Part shown: piece by piece, positions 39,397-47,842 of the stretch
Numbering within the stretch: the stretch's first letter is position 1
Layout: each line of letters opens with the position of its first letter
NCBI GenBank assembly: GCA_018364155.1
Contig: JAGZMM010000002.1
Coordinates: 248,001-312,000 of the forward strand
Origin: Clostridiales bacterium
Lineage (GTDB): Bacteria > Bacillota > Clostridia > Oscillospirales > Acutalibacteraceae
Direction of reading: 5' to 3'
Length of the DNA: 64,000 nt
Notes under the pieces: model-generated
What the model was told of the DNA's origin: nothing
What the model saw: the letters and a program-made list of their open reading frames with translations, nothing else
Database searches by the model: none
Translations under genes and position numbers: made by a program

Positions 39397-39429
39397 AAAA
39401 GGCCCGGTGAAAATCACCGGGCCTTTTTT
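39397..39429 (+). terminator. Terminator of secDF
   Basis: AAAAGGCCCGGTGA pairs with TCACCGGGCCTTTTTT around AAA. Confidence 0.9.
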
Positions 39430-39461
39430 GCTATGGCTTTGTTAAAACCGCCGCATTTGAT

Positions 39462-39501
39462 AAAAAGCCGCCGGACGAATTGTTTCGTCCGGCGGCTTTT
39501 T
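39462..39501. terminator. Terminator of bioY (bidirectional)
   Basis: AAAAAGCCGCCGGACGAA and its exact complement flank a 3-4-nt loop, with T runs on both strands. Confidence 0.9.
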
Positions 39502-39539
39502 GATCTCAAAAGACGCTGCCCCAGCTCCTTACCGCGTGC

Positions 39540-40130
39540 TTACAGATACTTTTGCACTGCTTTGCGGATACGGGGCGCCACTCCCGCCAGCAGCAAGCAC
39601 CAGAGGAAGTCAGTGAGCAGGAACGGAAGAACAAACACGCTCAGCGCATATCCCAGCTGCGCGTTTTGCCCGAAGTAGACATTCTGCAGCACTAGATAAT
39701 AAGATATCCCGAACAGATACACCACCGCCAGGCAGCCGATGGCAGTAAAAAGCATGGCCGGAAAGGAGATCCGCCCCTTGCGCTTCATCAGCCGGTCGCA
39801 GACCAAGCCCGCCAGCAAGGCCGACAGCGCAAAGCCAATCAGATAGCCGAAGGTAGGCTGGAACACGTACCCGATTCCGCCGCCGCCCGCAAAGAGGGGG
39901 AGGCCCAAGAGCCCCAGCACCAGGTAGATGCACTGGGCTGCAAACCCCCGTTTCGCACCCAGCAGCACGCCGCCGATGGTGCAAAAGAAAAACTGCGCCG
40001 TAAAAGGAACCAGCGGCCCGGGAATTTTCACATAGGCTCCCACCGTGGTCAGCGCCACAAATAGACCGATGAGCGCGATGCTTAAGGGAGAGACTTTCCG
40101 TCTTGCGCAAGAAACTGTTTTTTCCTGCAT
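39540..40130 (-). CDS. bioY: Biotin transporter BioY
   Basis: A 196-residue BioY, the biotin-binding membrane (S) component of an energy-coupling-factor transporter: ALIGLFVALTTVGAYVKIPGPLVPFTAQFFFCTIGGVLLGAKRG, CIYLVLGLLGLPLFAGGGGIGYVFQPTFGYLIGF and six membrane segments. The energising ATPases are not in the window. GGAGAAAGGAAG lies before the ATG. It sits behind a promoter overlapped by a perfect BirA-type operator, downstream of birA. Confidence 0.95.
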   Translation of the reverse strand: MQEKTVSCARRKVSPLSIALIGLFVALTTVGAYVKIPGPLVPFTAQFFFCTIGGVLLGAKRGFAAQCIYLVLGLLGLPLFAGGGGIGYVFQPTFGYLIGFALSALLAGLVCDRLMKRKGRISFPAMLFTAIGCLAVVYLFGISYYLVLQNVYFGQNAQLGYALSVFVLPFLLTDFLWCLLLAGVAPRIRKAVQKYL

Positions 40131-40179
40131 ACTTCCTTTCTCCTTTGAGGCGGGAAAATCCCGCTTGATTTTGTAAAGG

Positions 40180-40208
40180 AGTATAGCACAAAAAAGCTTG
40201 ATTGTAAA
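40180..40208 (-). promoter_or_regulatory. Promoter of bioY
   Basis: Minus strand TTTACA (40208-40203), 17-bp spacer, TATACT (40185-40180). The -35 box lies in the BirA operator. Confidence 0.8.
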
Positions 40209-40234
40209 CTGGCAAATCGATTTTAGTTTACAAT
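40201..40234. promoter_or_regulatory. BirA operator
   Basis: ATTGTAAACT-N14-AGTTTACAAT, a perfect 10-bp inverted repeat with the half-site and spacing known for BirA regulation. It covers the bioY -35 box and touches the birA stop codon. Confidence 0.9.
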
Positions 40235-41211
40235 TAGCAATATCCTAGCATTCCCCGCACCGATACTTCCCCCGAGTTCACCGCCCGGACTCCCTGCCCA
40301 GTCTGCACCAGCAGCGCGCCGGTCTCGTTGATTGCGACCGCTGTCCCGACGAATTCCTCGTTGCCCATGACCACCTTTACAAGGCTGCCGATGGTGGCGC
40401 AGCGCTCGGCGTAGCGCTTACGGAAGGCCGCATTTGCTCCCTGCTTGAGAAAGGTCTCGTACTCCTCCTCCAGCCGCAGAAGGATGCAGGCGGCCAGTTC
40501 CTTGCGGGAAACGGGCTTTCCCGTCGCAAGGAGGAGGGAAGTCGCCTTGTTCTTCAGTTCCTCCGGAAAGGCGGGGTTGTTGACGTTGACGCCGATGCCC
40601 ACCACCAGCGCGCAAATCCGGTCTTCCTCCGCTGCCATTTCGGTCAGAATACCCACCAGCTTTTTGCCGTCCAGAACGATATCGTTGGGCCACTTGATTT
40701 GTACAGGAAGCCCGGTTACCTCCCGGATGGCGTCGCACACCGCCAGACCGGTCAGAAGGGTGATTTGCGCAATATCGGCAGGCGCCAGCTTCGGGCGCAG
40801 CAGCACCGACATCCACACACCTTCGCCTCTGGGAGCGCTCCAGGCCCGGCCCAACCGGCCCCGGCCCTCCGTCTGCTCCTCTGCGAAGAACACGCTGCCG
40901 TGAGGTGCTCCCCGGTCAGCCTCCTCCCGGGCTCGGCGGTTGGTGGAGTCGGTCACCTCATAGGAATAGACCGTGCGCCCGAAACATGCGGTTGTGAGCA
41001 AGGGAGAGAGCTCTCCCTCCGTCAGCAGGTCCGGGGAAGACACCAGCCGATAGCCCTTGTTGGTCACCGACTGGATGGCATAGCCCTCTTCCTTGAGCTT
41101 TTTTACCGCTTTCCACACGGCCGCTCTGGACACTCCCAGCTGTTCACTAATGCGCTCGCCGGATAAAAAGCCGTCGGCGTTTTGTAGCAGCGCGAGGATT
41201 CTTTCTTTCAT
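40234..41211 (-). CDS. birA: Bifunctional biotin-protein ligase and repressor BirA
   Basis: A 325-residue BirA with a winged helix (ERILALLQNADGFLSGERISEQLGVSRAAVWKAVKKLKEEGYAIQSVTNKGYRL) and a ligase domain: DSTNRRAREEADRGAPHGSVFFAEEQTEGRGRLGRAWSAPRG holds the GRGRxGR biotinyl-AMP loop, and IKWPNDIVLDGKKLVGILTEM the catalytic Lys. The C-terminal SH3-like domain ends GEVSVRGMLG. It biotinylates carboxylases and represses biotin genes; the operator next door is its likely target. ATG at 41211 is preferred over 41217 by ribosome-site spacing. Confidence 0.96.
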   Translation of the reverse strand: MKERILALLQNADGFLSGERISEQLGVSRAAVWKAVKKLKEEGYAIQSVTNKGYRLVSSPDLLTEGELSPLLTTACFGRTVYSYEVTDSTNRRAREEADRGAPHGSVFFAEEQTEGRGRLGRAWSAPRGEGVWMSVLLRPKLAPADIAQITLLTGLAVCDAIREVTGLPVQIKWPNDIVLDGKKLVGILTEMAAEEDRICALVVGIGVNVNNPAFPEELKNKATSLLLATGKPVSRKELAACILLRLEEEYETFLKQGANAAFRKRYAERCATIGSLVKVVMGNEEFVGTAVAINETGALLVQTGQGVRAVNSGEVSVRGMLGYC

Positions 41212-41376
41212 CCGCATCCGCCTTCTTTACCCGCCGGAATCCCGGCGCCTTTTTCTCTATTATACCAGCGGTTCCTTTAAAACAAAAGAGTTTGGGGAAG
41301 CCTGGGGATTTTTGTGGACATTCCTGCAAAAAAGTGGGATTTGAACGCAGCTTTTCGAGCAAAAAGAATAAACACC

Positions 41377-41405
41377 TTGACAGGTGGACCCGCAAAGGAT
41401 AAAAT
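41377..41405 (+). promoter_or_regulatory. Promoter of rny
   Basis: TTGACA (41377-41382), 17-bp spacer, TAAAAT (41400-41405). Confidence 0.8.
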
Positions 41406-41479
41406 ATCTACATAATGCAATTTTTATGCATTTCAATTAATGATACCAAAAAAATTTGAAACAGGAGGTGCAGAAATTA

Positions 41480-43042
41480 GTGGAACCATGGTTGATCGTT
41501 GTTCTGATCGTAGTCGCGTTAGCTTTGGTAATTGTTTGTTCTATAATCGCCTTTAATCTTGGCGTTTCACATAGAAAACGGACGGCGGAATCGCTGTTCG
41601 GTTCGGCGGAAGAAGAAGCCAAGAAGATTGTAAGCGACGCTATTAAGAGTGCAGAAGCAAAGAAAAAAGAAACCCTGTTGGAAGCTAAGGATGAAATTCA
41701 TCGTCTGCGCAGCGAAGCAGACAAGGACATGCGGGAACGCCGCTCGGAGGTGCAGCGCCAGGAGCGCCGCATCCTGCAAAAGGAAGAGTCTCTCGACCGC
41801 AAGCTTGAAAACCTGGAAAAGAAGGACGAGGCCCTCAATTCCAAGGTACGCGAGGTAGAGGTCCGGCTCACCGAGGCGGACGAAATCAAAAAGCGTCAGT
41901 TTGAAATGCTCGAACGCATTTCTTCCTTCACCACCGAGCAGGCGAAGGAATACTTACTCAAAAACCTAGAGGATGAGCTGGTCCACGAAAAAGCCCTGAA
42001 GATCATGGAAATCGAGCAGCAAACCAGGGAGGAATCGGAGAAAAAGGCCAGAGAGCTGATTTCCCAGGCCATTCAGCGCTGTGCTGCGGATCATGTGGCG
42101 GAGGCTACCGTGTCGGTGGTCGCCCTGCCCAACGAGGAAATGAAGGGGCGCATCATCGGCCGGGAAGGGCGCAACATCCGTACCCTGGAAACCCTCACCG
42201 GCGTGGATATCATCATCGACGATACGCCGGAAGCCATCACGTTGTCCTGCTTTGACCCGGTGCGCAGGGAGATCGCCCGCATTGCGCTTGAGCGCCTGAT
42301 TTCGGACGGCCGGATTCACCCGGCGCGCATTGAGGAAATGGTGGAGAAGGCCCGCCGCGAGGTGGACGCTACCATCAAGGCCGAAGGCGAGCGCGCGGTG
42401 CTGGAAACCGGTGTGCACGGCATGCATCCGGAGCTAGTCAAGCTCTTGGGCCGCCTGCGCTACCGTACCAGCTACGGTCAGAACGTGCTCAAGCATTCGC
42501 TGGAGGTGGCCTATCTCTCCGGCATTATGGCCGCCGAGCTGGGGCTCGATCCGGCCTTGGCCAAACGCGCAGGCCTGCTGCATGACATCGGCAAGGCCCT
42601 CGACCATGAGATGGAAGGCTCTCACATCGAGATCGGTGTGGAGGTTGCCAAGCGGTATAAAGAATGTGAAGCGGTGGTGCACGCCATTCACGCCCACCAT
42701 GGCGATGTGGAAGCGAAAACCGTCATCGCCTGCCTGGTTCAGGCGGCTGACGCCATTTCCGCTGCCCGTCCGGGCGCCCGGCGCGAGAACCTGGAGAACT
42801 ACATCAAGCGTCTTGAAAAGCTTGAGGAAATCGCCAGCTCCTTTGACGGGGTGGAACGTTCCTACGCCATCCAGGCGGGACGGGAAATCCGTGTCATTAT
42901 CAAGCCCGAAGCCGTGGGTGACGATAAGATGGTGCTGGTGGCCCGCGAGATCGTCAAGCGCATTGAGAACGACTTGGATTATCCCGGCCAGATCAAGGTG
43001 CATTTGATCCGCGAAAGCCGTGCGATCGAATACGCAAAATAA
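41480..43042 (+). CDS. rny: Ribonuclease Y
   Basis: A 520-residue RNase Y: an N-terminal membrane helix (LIVVLIVVALALVIVCSIIAF), a long coiled coil (about 30-190), a KH domain (SVVALPNEEMKGRIIGREGRNIRTLETLTGVDIIIDDTPEAITLS) and an HD domain (NVLKHSLEVAYLSGIMAAELG, then GLLHDIGKALDHEMEGSH, the HD pair). It is the membrane endonuclease that starts mRNA decay in Firmicutes. The start is GTG at 41480, 9-10 nt from AGGAGGTG; the TTG at 41456 lies before that ribosome site. ymdB follows, as in Bacillus. Confidence 0.97.
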   Translation: MEPWLIVVLIVVALALVIVCSIIAFNLGVSHRKRTAESLFGSAEEEAKKIVSDAIKSAEAKKKETLLEAKDEIHRLRSEADKDMRERRSEVQRQERRILQKEESLDRKLENLEKKDEALNSKVREVEVRLTEADEIKKRQFEMLERISSFTTEQAKEYLLKNLEDELVHEKALKIMEIEQQTREESEKKARELISQAIQRCAADHVAEATVSVVALPNEEMKGRIIGREGRNIRTLETLTGVDIIIDDTPEAITLSCFDPVRREIARIALERLISDGRIHPARIEEMVEKARREVDATIKAEGERAVLETGVHGMHPELVKLLGRLRYRTSYGQNVLKHSLEVAYLSGIMAAELGLDPALAKRAGLLHDIGKALDHEMEGSHIEIGVEVAKRYKECEAVVHAIHAHHGDVEAKTVIACLVQAADAISAARPGARRENLENYIKRLEKLEEIASSFDGVERSYAIQAGREIRVIIKPEAVGDDKMVLVAREIVKRIENDLDYPGQIKVHLIRESRAIEYAK

Positions 43043-43055
43043 ATCGAACCGTGCA

Positions 43056-43097
43056 GACGATGCAGCGCCCTTTGCGTGCTGCATCGTTTTCGGTTTT
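43056..43097 (+). terminator. Hairpin between rny and ymdB
   Basis: CGATGCAGC and GCTGCATCG arms followed by TTTTCGGTTTT. It may separate or attenuate ymdB expression. Confidence 0.7.
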
Positions 43098-43199
43098 ATA
43101 AAAAGCGAGGCGCGGCCGCAAGGCCGCGCTTCTTGCCGGAAAACCCGCCCTGCCGTTTTTTCGGTAAGAAGCAACCATGAGGAAGGATGGAGAAGCGAG

Positions 43200-43970
43200 A
43201 TGAACATTCTAGCGATCGGAGACATTGTGGGAACGGTAGGATGCGAGCATTTGCGCCGGGTGCTGCCCCGGCTCAAAAAGGAAAGACAGGTGGACCTGGT
43301 GATTGCCAACGGGGAGAACTCCGCCGACCGCAACGGCATTTCTCCCTCTTCCGCTGACCATATCTTTCAAAGCGGGGTGGATGTGATTACCACCGGCAAC
43401 CATGCCTTTCGCCGTAAGGATATCTATGAGCGCTACGAGGAGGACGCGTTCCTTCTGCGCCCGGCAAACTACCCCTCTTCTGCGCCCGGAAAAGGAATCT
43501 GCGTGGTGGACAAGGGATATGCAAAGGTTTGTGTGCTAAACCTGTCCGGCACGGTGTTTTTAGAAAGCTTGCGCTGTCCCTTTGAAACGGTCGACGAACT
43601 GCTCACCCAGACCGACGGGGCGAAAATCGTGCTGGTGGACTTTCATGCGGAAGCTACGGCGGAGAAAAAAGCACTGGGGTATTATTTGGACGGCCGGGTA
43701 TCCGCCGTGTACGGCACCCATACCCACGTCCCCACTGCGGACGAAACCATCCTGCCGAAGGGGACCGGTTTTCTGACCGACATCGGTATGACAGGCCCGC
43801 GCGATTCGGTGCTGGGCGTGAAGGCGGAGCTTTCTATCCGCAAAATGAAAGACAAGCTGCCGGTTTTCTTCGAGTACGCCGACGGCCCATGTGTCATGCA
43901 GGGGGTGCTGATGCAGATCGACGAGAAATCGGGAGCTTGCCGCAAAATCGAACGGATTTCGGTTTCTTAA
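43200..43970 (+). CDS. YmdB-like metallophosphoesterase (TIGR00282)
   Basis: A 256-residue calcineurin-like phosphoesterase: MNILAIGDIVGTVGCEHL (metal Asp), VIANGENSADRNGIS, VDVITTGNHAFRRKDIYE (GNH), VLVDFHAEATAEKKALGYYLDGRVSAVYGTHTHVPTAD and FLTDIGMTGPRDSVLG. Bacillus YmdB hydrolyses 2',3'-cyclic nucleotides and affects biofilm and motility choices. GGATGGAGAAGCGAG precedes the ATG at 43200. Its place directly after rny is conserved in Firmicutes. Part of the frame upstream of 43200 is read-through, not coding. Confidence 0.95.
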   Translation: MNILAIGDIVGTVGCEHLRRVLPRLKKERQVDLVIANGENSADRNGISPSSADHIFQSGVDVITTGNHAFRRKDIYERYEEDAFLLRPANYPSSAPGKGICVVDKGYAKVCVLNLSGTVFLESLRCPFETVDELLTQTDGAKIVLVDFHAEATAEKKALGYYLDGRVSAVYGTHTHVPTADETILPKGTGFLTDIGMTGPRDSVLGVKAELSIRKMKDKLPVFFEYADGPCVMQGVLMQIDEKSGACRKIERISVS

Positions 43971-44077
43971 AAACGGGACGATTGTAAAGCGGGCAGGAAC
44001 CGGCTATAATAAAGCAAAACGAAGGCGTGTCGCAATTCGGCGTACCTTCCCTGATGAAACGGAGGAGCAAATCACAA

Positions 44078-45592
44078 ATGAAAAAAATGCTTTTGCTGCT
44101 TTTGTCCGCCTGTCTGCTGTTGACCGGCTGCGGCATCATCGATTTAAGCCCGGTTTCTTCTGCCCAACCGGAAAGCGCGCCCTCTTCCCAGAAAGACGTC
44201 TCGCAAGAGCCCTCCGGCACGCTGATCGAACGAAATTTTACCCTTTGCCTTGAGCCGGGGGATTCTCTCAACCCTTACCGCTGTTCCACCCGCACGAACC
44301 TGGAGCTGGCAGGCCTTTTGTACCGGTCGCTGGTGCGCCTGAGCCCTTCCCTGGAGCCACAGAAGGAGCTGGCCCAGGAGATTACCCTAGACGGCCTTAC
44401 CTGTACCGTTGCCCTCAAGGAGGGCCAGGTATTTTCCGACGGCTCTGCGGTGACGGCGGCGGACGTGGTTTATTCCTATAACCTGGCAAAGGGCTCGGCG
44501 GCCTATCAGGCTCGGTTTACCGGGGTAAAATCGGCAGCGGCCGCCGGGAACAGCGTGGTCTTTACCCTGACTGCGCCCAACCGCAATTTTGCTAGCCTTT
44601 TAGACTTTCCCATCCTCAAAAACGGCACCGGAGAGGAAGACGCCACACCGGTGGGCGGCGGGCTTTACGTCTACCAGGCGGCCCAGAACCAGCTTACCGT
44701 CAATCCTCAGCTTTCTGGGGACGAGTATCCGAACATCGAGCCCATCTACCTTACCAACGTTCCCGACAGCGACACGCTGCTCCATGCGCTGGACATGGGG
44801 ATGATCAGCATGCTGGTGATGGAACCCTCCCAGGCGGTTGGGCAGCGGGTGTCGTCGATGTCGGAAAAGTACCTGACCACCAACCTGGTGTTTGCTGGGA
44901 TTAATTTAAAATCCAATACCATGCGGGACGTGAATATTCGCAAAGCAGTCAACGCCGCCGTGGGCCGGGAGGAGCTTGCCAAAAAAGCGTTCCTCGGCTT
45001 TGCGGAACCGGCGGTCACGCCCTTTTATCCGGCCTGGCAGGCGCTGGACCAGCTGACTTTGCCCAGCGCGTCGGCGGATTTGACCAGTGCCCTTTCCTAC
45101 CTAAACGCCGCCGGCTACCAGCGGGCGCAGGGCGCCACGGAAGGCCTGGTGCTCAAAAACCGGCGTACCCTGCCGATGAAAGTCATCGTCAACAGCGACA
45201 ACGAAGCCAGAGTATCCCTTGGAAAGGAGTTTATTTCCCAGCTTCAGAAAGCGGGAATTGACGCAAGCCTGACCGAGCTTTCCTTTGAGGAATATAGCGC
45301 CGCCATACAAAAGGGCAATTACGACCTTTATATTGGGGAAATCCGATTGACCGCCGACATGAATCTGGAAAAGGTGTTGCCTGCCGGGGAAGCCGCCAAT
45401 GCATACAGCCAGTACCAGAAAGGCGAGATGGACCTGCAGGCTTTTTTGACCGCTTTTTCCCAAGAGCAGCCCATGGTCCCGTTGTGCTACCGGCAGGGCG
45501 CAGTGGCTTTCACCCGGGACCTGAAGGGAACCATCGCCCCATCCTTTTCCGATCCCTACCGGGGCGCGAAGGACTGGACCTTCGGCGGATAG
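44078..45592 (+). CDS. Family 5 peptide/nickel ABC transporter substrate-binding lipoprotein
   Basis: A 504-residue lipoprotein. Signal and lipobox: MKKMLLLLLSACLLLTGCG, with Cys19 as the lipid anchor, then an Ser/Pro/Gln-rich linker. The SBP_bac_5 body contains DSLNPYRCSTRTNLELAGLLYRSLVRLSPSLEPQKELAQEI, VFSDGSAVTAADVVYSYNLAKG, INLKSNTMRDVNIRKAVNAAVGREEL and VIVNSDNEARVSLGKEF. It would bind peptides or similar on the outer face of the membrane. No permease or ATPase gene is adjacent, so it is an orphan. The ATG at 44078 is supported by ACGGAGGAG. Confidence 0.93.
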   Translation: MKKMLLLLLSACLLLTGCGIIDLSPVSSAQPESAPSSQKDVSQEPSGTLIERNFTLCLEPGDSLNPYRCSTRTNLELAGLLYRSLVRLSPSLEPQKELAQEITLDGLTCTVALKEGQVFSDGSAVTAADVVYSYNLAKGSAAYQARFTGVKSAAAAGNSVVFTLTAPNRNFASLLDFPILKNGTGEEDATPVGGGLYVYQAAQNQLTVNPQLSGDEYPNIEPIYLTNVPDSDTLLHALDMGMISMLVMEPSQAVGQRVSSMSEKYLTTNLVFAGINLKSNTMRDVNIRKAVNAAVGREELAKKAFLGFAEPAVTPFYPAWQALDQLTLPSASADLTSALSYLNAAGYQRAQGATEGLVLKNRRTLPMKVIVNSDNEARVSLGKEFISQLQKAGIDASLTELSFEEYSAAIQKGNYDLYIGEIRLTADMNLEKVLPAGEAANAYSQYQKGEMDLQAFLTAFSQEQPMVPLCYRQGAVAFTRDLKGTIAPSFSDPYRGAKDWTFGG

Positions 45593-45678
45593 AATCTCCC
45601 GGTTTGCGGGAATAGCCGGGTCAGGGACGTGCATACAGATGAAACGGTCCATTAGCCCCGGCTTTGGCAAAGAACTCC

Positions 45679-45706
45679 TTGCAATTTCCTATATTTTTGA
45701 TACAAT
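45679..45706 (+). promoter_or_regulatory. Promoter of the yloU-yloV-recG operon
   Basis: TTGCAA, 16-bp spacer, TACAAT, about 67 bp before the start. Confidence 0.7.
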
Positions 45707-45772
45707 GAACTTATCTACCCATTGTATACATCATAGGCTGAAGGTTGGGCGGATGAGCAAAGGAGGTTTTCT

Positions 45773-46123
45773 TTGTTGATTAAGACAGAGAATCCGCTGG
45801 GTACGGTGGAAATATCCGAAGAATACTTTGCCAAGCTGATTGGAGACGCGGCCTCTTCCTGTTACGGCGTGGCTCAGATGTCTACCATTGGCGCCGTGCA
45901 GGGCGTCAAGGCCATGATGAAGCGGGAGTTTCCCGACAAGGGCGTGCGTATTAAGGAAGAACCGGGAGGCCTGGTGATTGACCTGCACATTGTCGTCACC
46001 TACGGGGTGAACATTGCCGCCATCACCAAAAGCATCGTGCATAAGGTGCGGTATGTGGTGGAGGACGTCACCGGCTTTGGGGTCAAGAAGGTCAACGTTT
46101 ATGTCGATTCGCTGAAAACATAA
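45773..46123 (+). CDS. Asp23/Gls24 family protein (YloU)
   Basis: A 116-residue Asp23 domain: TENPLGTVEISEEYFAKLIGDAASSCYGVAQMS, then GLVIDLHIVVTYGVNIAAITKSIVHKVRYVVEDVTGFGVKKVNVYVDSL. The family is linked to cell-envelope homeostasis; YloU is a conserved partner of YloV. The start is TTG (45773 or 45776), 6-9 nt from AAAGGAGG. It heads the operon with yloV and recG as in Bacillus subtilis. Confidence 0.94.
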   Translation: MLIKTENPLGTVEISEEYFAKLIGDAASSCYGVAQMSTIGAVQGVKAMMKREFPDKGVRIKEEPGGLVIDLHIVVTYGVNIAAITKSIVHKVRYVVEDVTGFGVKKVNVYVDSLKT

Positions 46124-46188
46124 GGTGTGCCGGTAACGCCGCGATTTTGTTTTTAGCTAGATTACCGAGTGGGGGAGAGTGCGTTTTT

Positions 46189-47838
46189 GTGATTACAGGC
46201 ACACAGTTAAAGGATGCCATTCTTTCGGCGTCCAACCATATTCATAACAACCGCAAGCAGGTGGATGAGCTGAACATCTTCCCCGTGCCCGACGGGGACA
46301 CGGGAACCAATATGTCCATGACCATCGGCGCGGCAGCCAGAGAGCTTTCCGGCTTTGCGTCCGACTCGGTGGGCGAATGCGCCGAGAAGGCCGCGTCCGC
46401 CATGCTCCGTGGCGCAAGAGGCAACTCTGGGGTTATCCTGTCTCTTTTGTTCCGCGGCTTTGCCAAGGGCCTCAAGGACAAGGAAACGGCCGACGGACTT
46501 GATTTGGCAAACGCCCTGCTTTTGGGGGTGGAAGCCGCTTACAAGGCGGTCATGAAGCCCACGGAGGGCACTATTTTAACGGTGGCCCGGGTCAGCGGAG
46601 AAAAGGGCCGTGCGGCGGCCACCATCAACCGGGACGCCCTGGTGGTTTGGGATGCCATTTGTGACAATGCTCAGAAGGCGCTGGCCACCACGCCGGACCT
46701 TCTGCCGGTTTTGAAAAAAGCGGGCGTGGTGGACGCCGGCGGAAAGGGACTTGCTTTGATTTTTGAAGGAATGCGTTCGGTGTTTGCCGACGGAATGTTG
46801 ATCCCCGCCGCCGATCTCTCCAAGGAAGAAGCCCAGGAGCCGGCTACACCCGGCAACGCGGTGGCCGAATGGGAAGGGGAAATCACCTTCACTTATTGCA
46901 CCGAGTTTATTGTGGGCCGCAATCCGGAAATCCAAGAGGACCCCGCAACGCTGCGTGCGTTCCTTGAGTCCATCGGCGACTGCGTGGTGGTTGTGGATGA
47001 CGACGAGATCATCAAAGTGCATGTGCACACCGAGCAGCCGGGCGACGCGCTCCAGCGTGGTCTTGCTTTCGGCCAGCTTTTGACGGTGAAAATTGAGAAT
47101 ATGCGTGAGCAAAAGCGCAAGGCCGAGGAAGCGGCGGCAGCGGCAAAAAAGGGTCCCGAACGGGTCGAACCGGTCAACGACTACGGCTTTGTGGCGGTGT
47201 CGGTGGGCGACGGGCTCAGCAACCTGTTTACCGACCTTGGCTGTGAGCAAATCGTCAGCGGCGGCCAGACAATGAACCCTTCCACCGAGGACATTCTGGA
47301 AGCGGTGCTGGCGACGCCGGCAAAAACCGTCTTTGTCTTCCCTAACAATAAGAACATCATCATGGCTGCCGAGCAGGCGGTGGCGCTGGCTACCGACCGC
47401 AAGGTAGTGGTGGTGCCAACTCGTACCATTCCCCAGGGTTTGACGGCGCTTCTGGCGTTTGACCCGGATGAGTCCGACGAGGAAAACCTGGCGAATATGC
47501 GCAAGGCCGCCGAACGGGTCGGCACCGGGCAGGTCACCTTTGCCGCGCGGGACTCCGATTATGACGGGCATAAAATCCGCGAAGGCGAGATCATCTCTCT
47601 GATGAACGGCAAGCTGATGTACACCGACAAGACTCCGGTCAAGGCGGTGGTGCATCTGGCCAAGGCAATGATTAAGAAGGACACTTCCTTTGTCACCCTC
47701 ATTTACGGCGAAGGCGTTACCGAGGAGCAGGCGGAGGAGGCCAGAGCCTCCATTCAGGCGAGGCTCAACGACGATGCGGAGGTCACCGTCATCCACGGCG
47801 GCCAGCCCATCTATTATTTCATCATGTCGGTTGAGTGA
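46189..47838 (+). CDS. DAK2/DhaL-domain protein YloV (fatty acid kinase FakA type)
   Basis: A 549-residue FakA-like protein. The N-terminal DhaL kinase domain reads NHIHNNRKQVDELNIFPVPDGDTGTNMSMTIGAA, MLRGARGNSGVILSLLFRGFAKGL, and GAGGKGLALIFEG-type closing motifs. The C-terminal half (DCVVVVDDDEIIKVHVHTEQPG; NKNIIMAAEQAVALATDRKVVVVPTRTIPQGLTALLAFDP) resembles the middle and C-terminal domains. With a FakB (DegV) protein it phosphorylates exogenous fatty acids; no degV is in the window. The start is GTG at 46189, 10 nt after GGGGGAGAG. Confidence 0.94.
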   Translation: MITGTQLKDAILSASNHIHNNRKQVDELNIFPVPDGDTGTNMSMTIGAAARELSGFASDSVGECAEKAASAMLRGARGNSGVILSLLFRGFAKGLKDKETADGLDLANALLLGVEAAYKAVMKPTEGTILTVARVSGEKGRAAATINRDALVVWDAICDNAQKALATTPDLLPVLKKAGVVDAGGKGLALIFEGMRSVFADGMLIPAADLSKEEAQEPATPGNAVAEWEGEITFTYCTEFIVGRNPEIQEDPATLRAFLESIGDCVVVVDDDEIIKVHVHTEQPGDALQRGLAFGQLLTVKIENMREQKRKAEEAAAAAKKGPERVEPVNDYGFVAVSVGDGLSNLFTDLGCEQIVSGGQTMNPSTEDILEAVLATPAKTVFVFPNNKNIIMAAEQAVALATDRKVVVVPTRTIPQGLTALLAFDPDESDEENLANMRKAAERVGTGQVTFAARDSDYDGHKIREGEIISLMNGKLMYTDKTPVKAVVHLAKAMIKKDTSFVTLIYGEGVTEEQAEEARASIQARLNDDAEVTVIHGGQPIYYFIMSVE

Positions 47839-47842
47839 TAGC

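Noticed and set aside
42434..43339. 301-codon minus-strand frame
   Set aside because: Antisense to the rny HD domain and ymdB start; no motifs.
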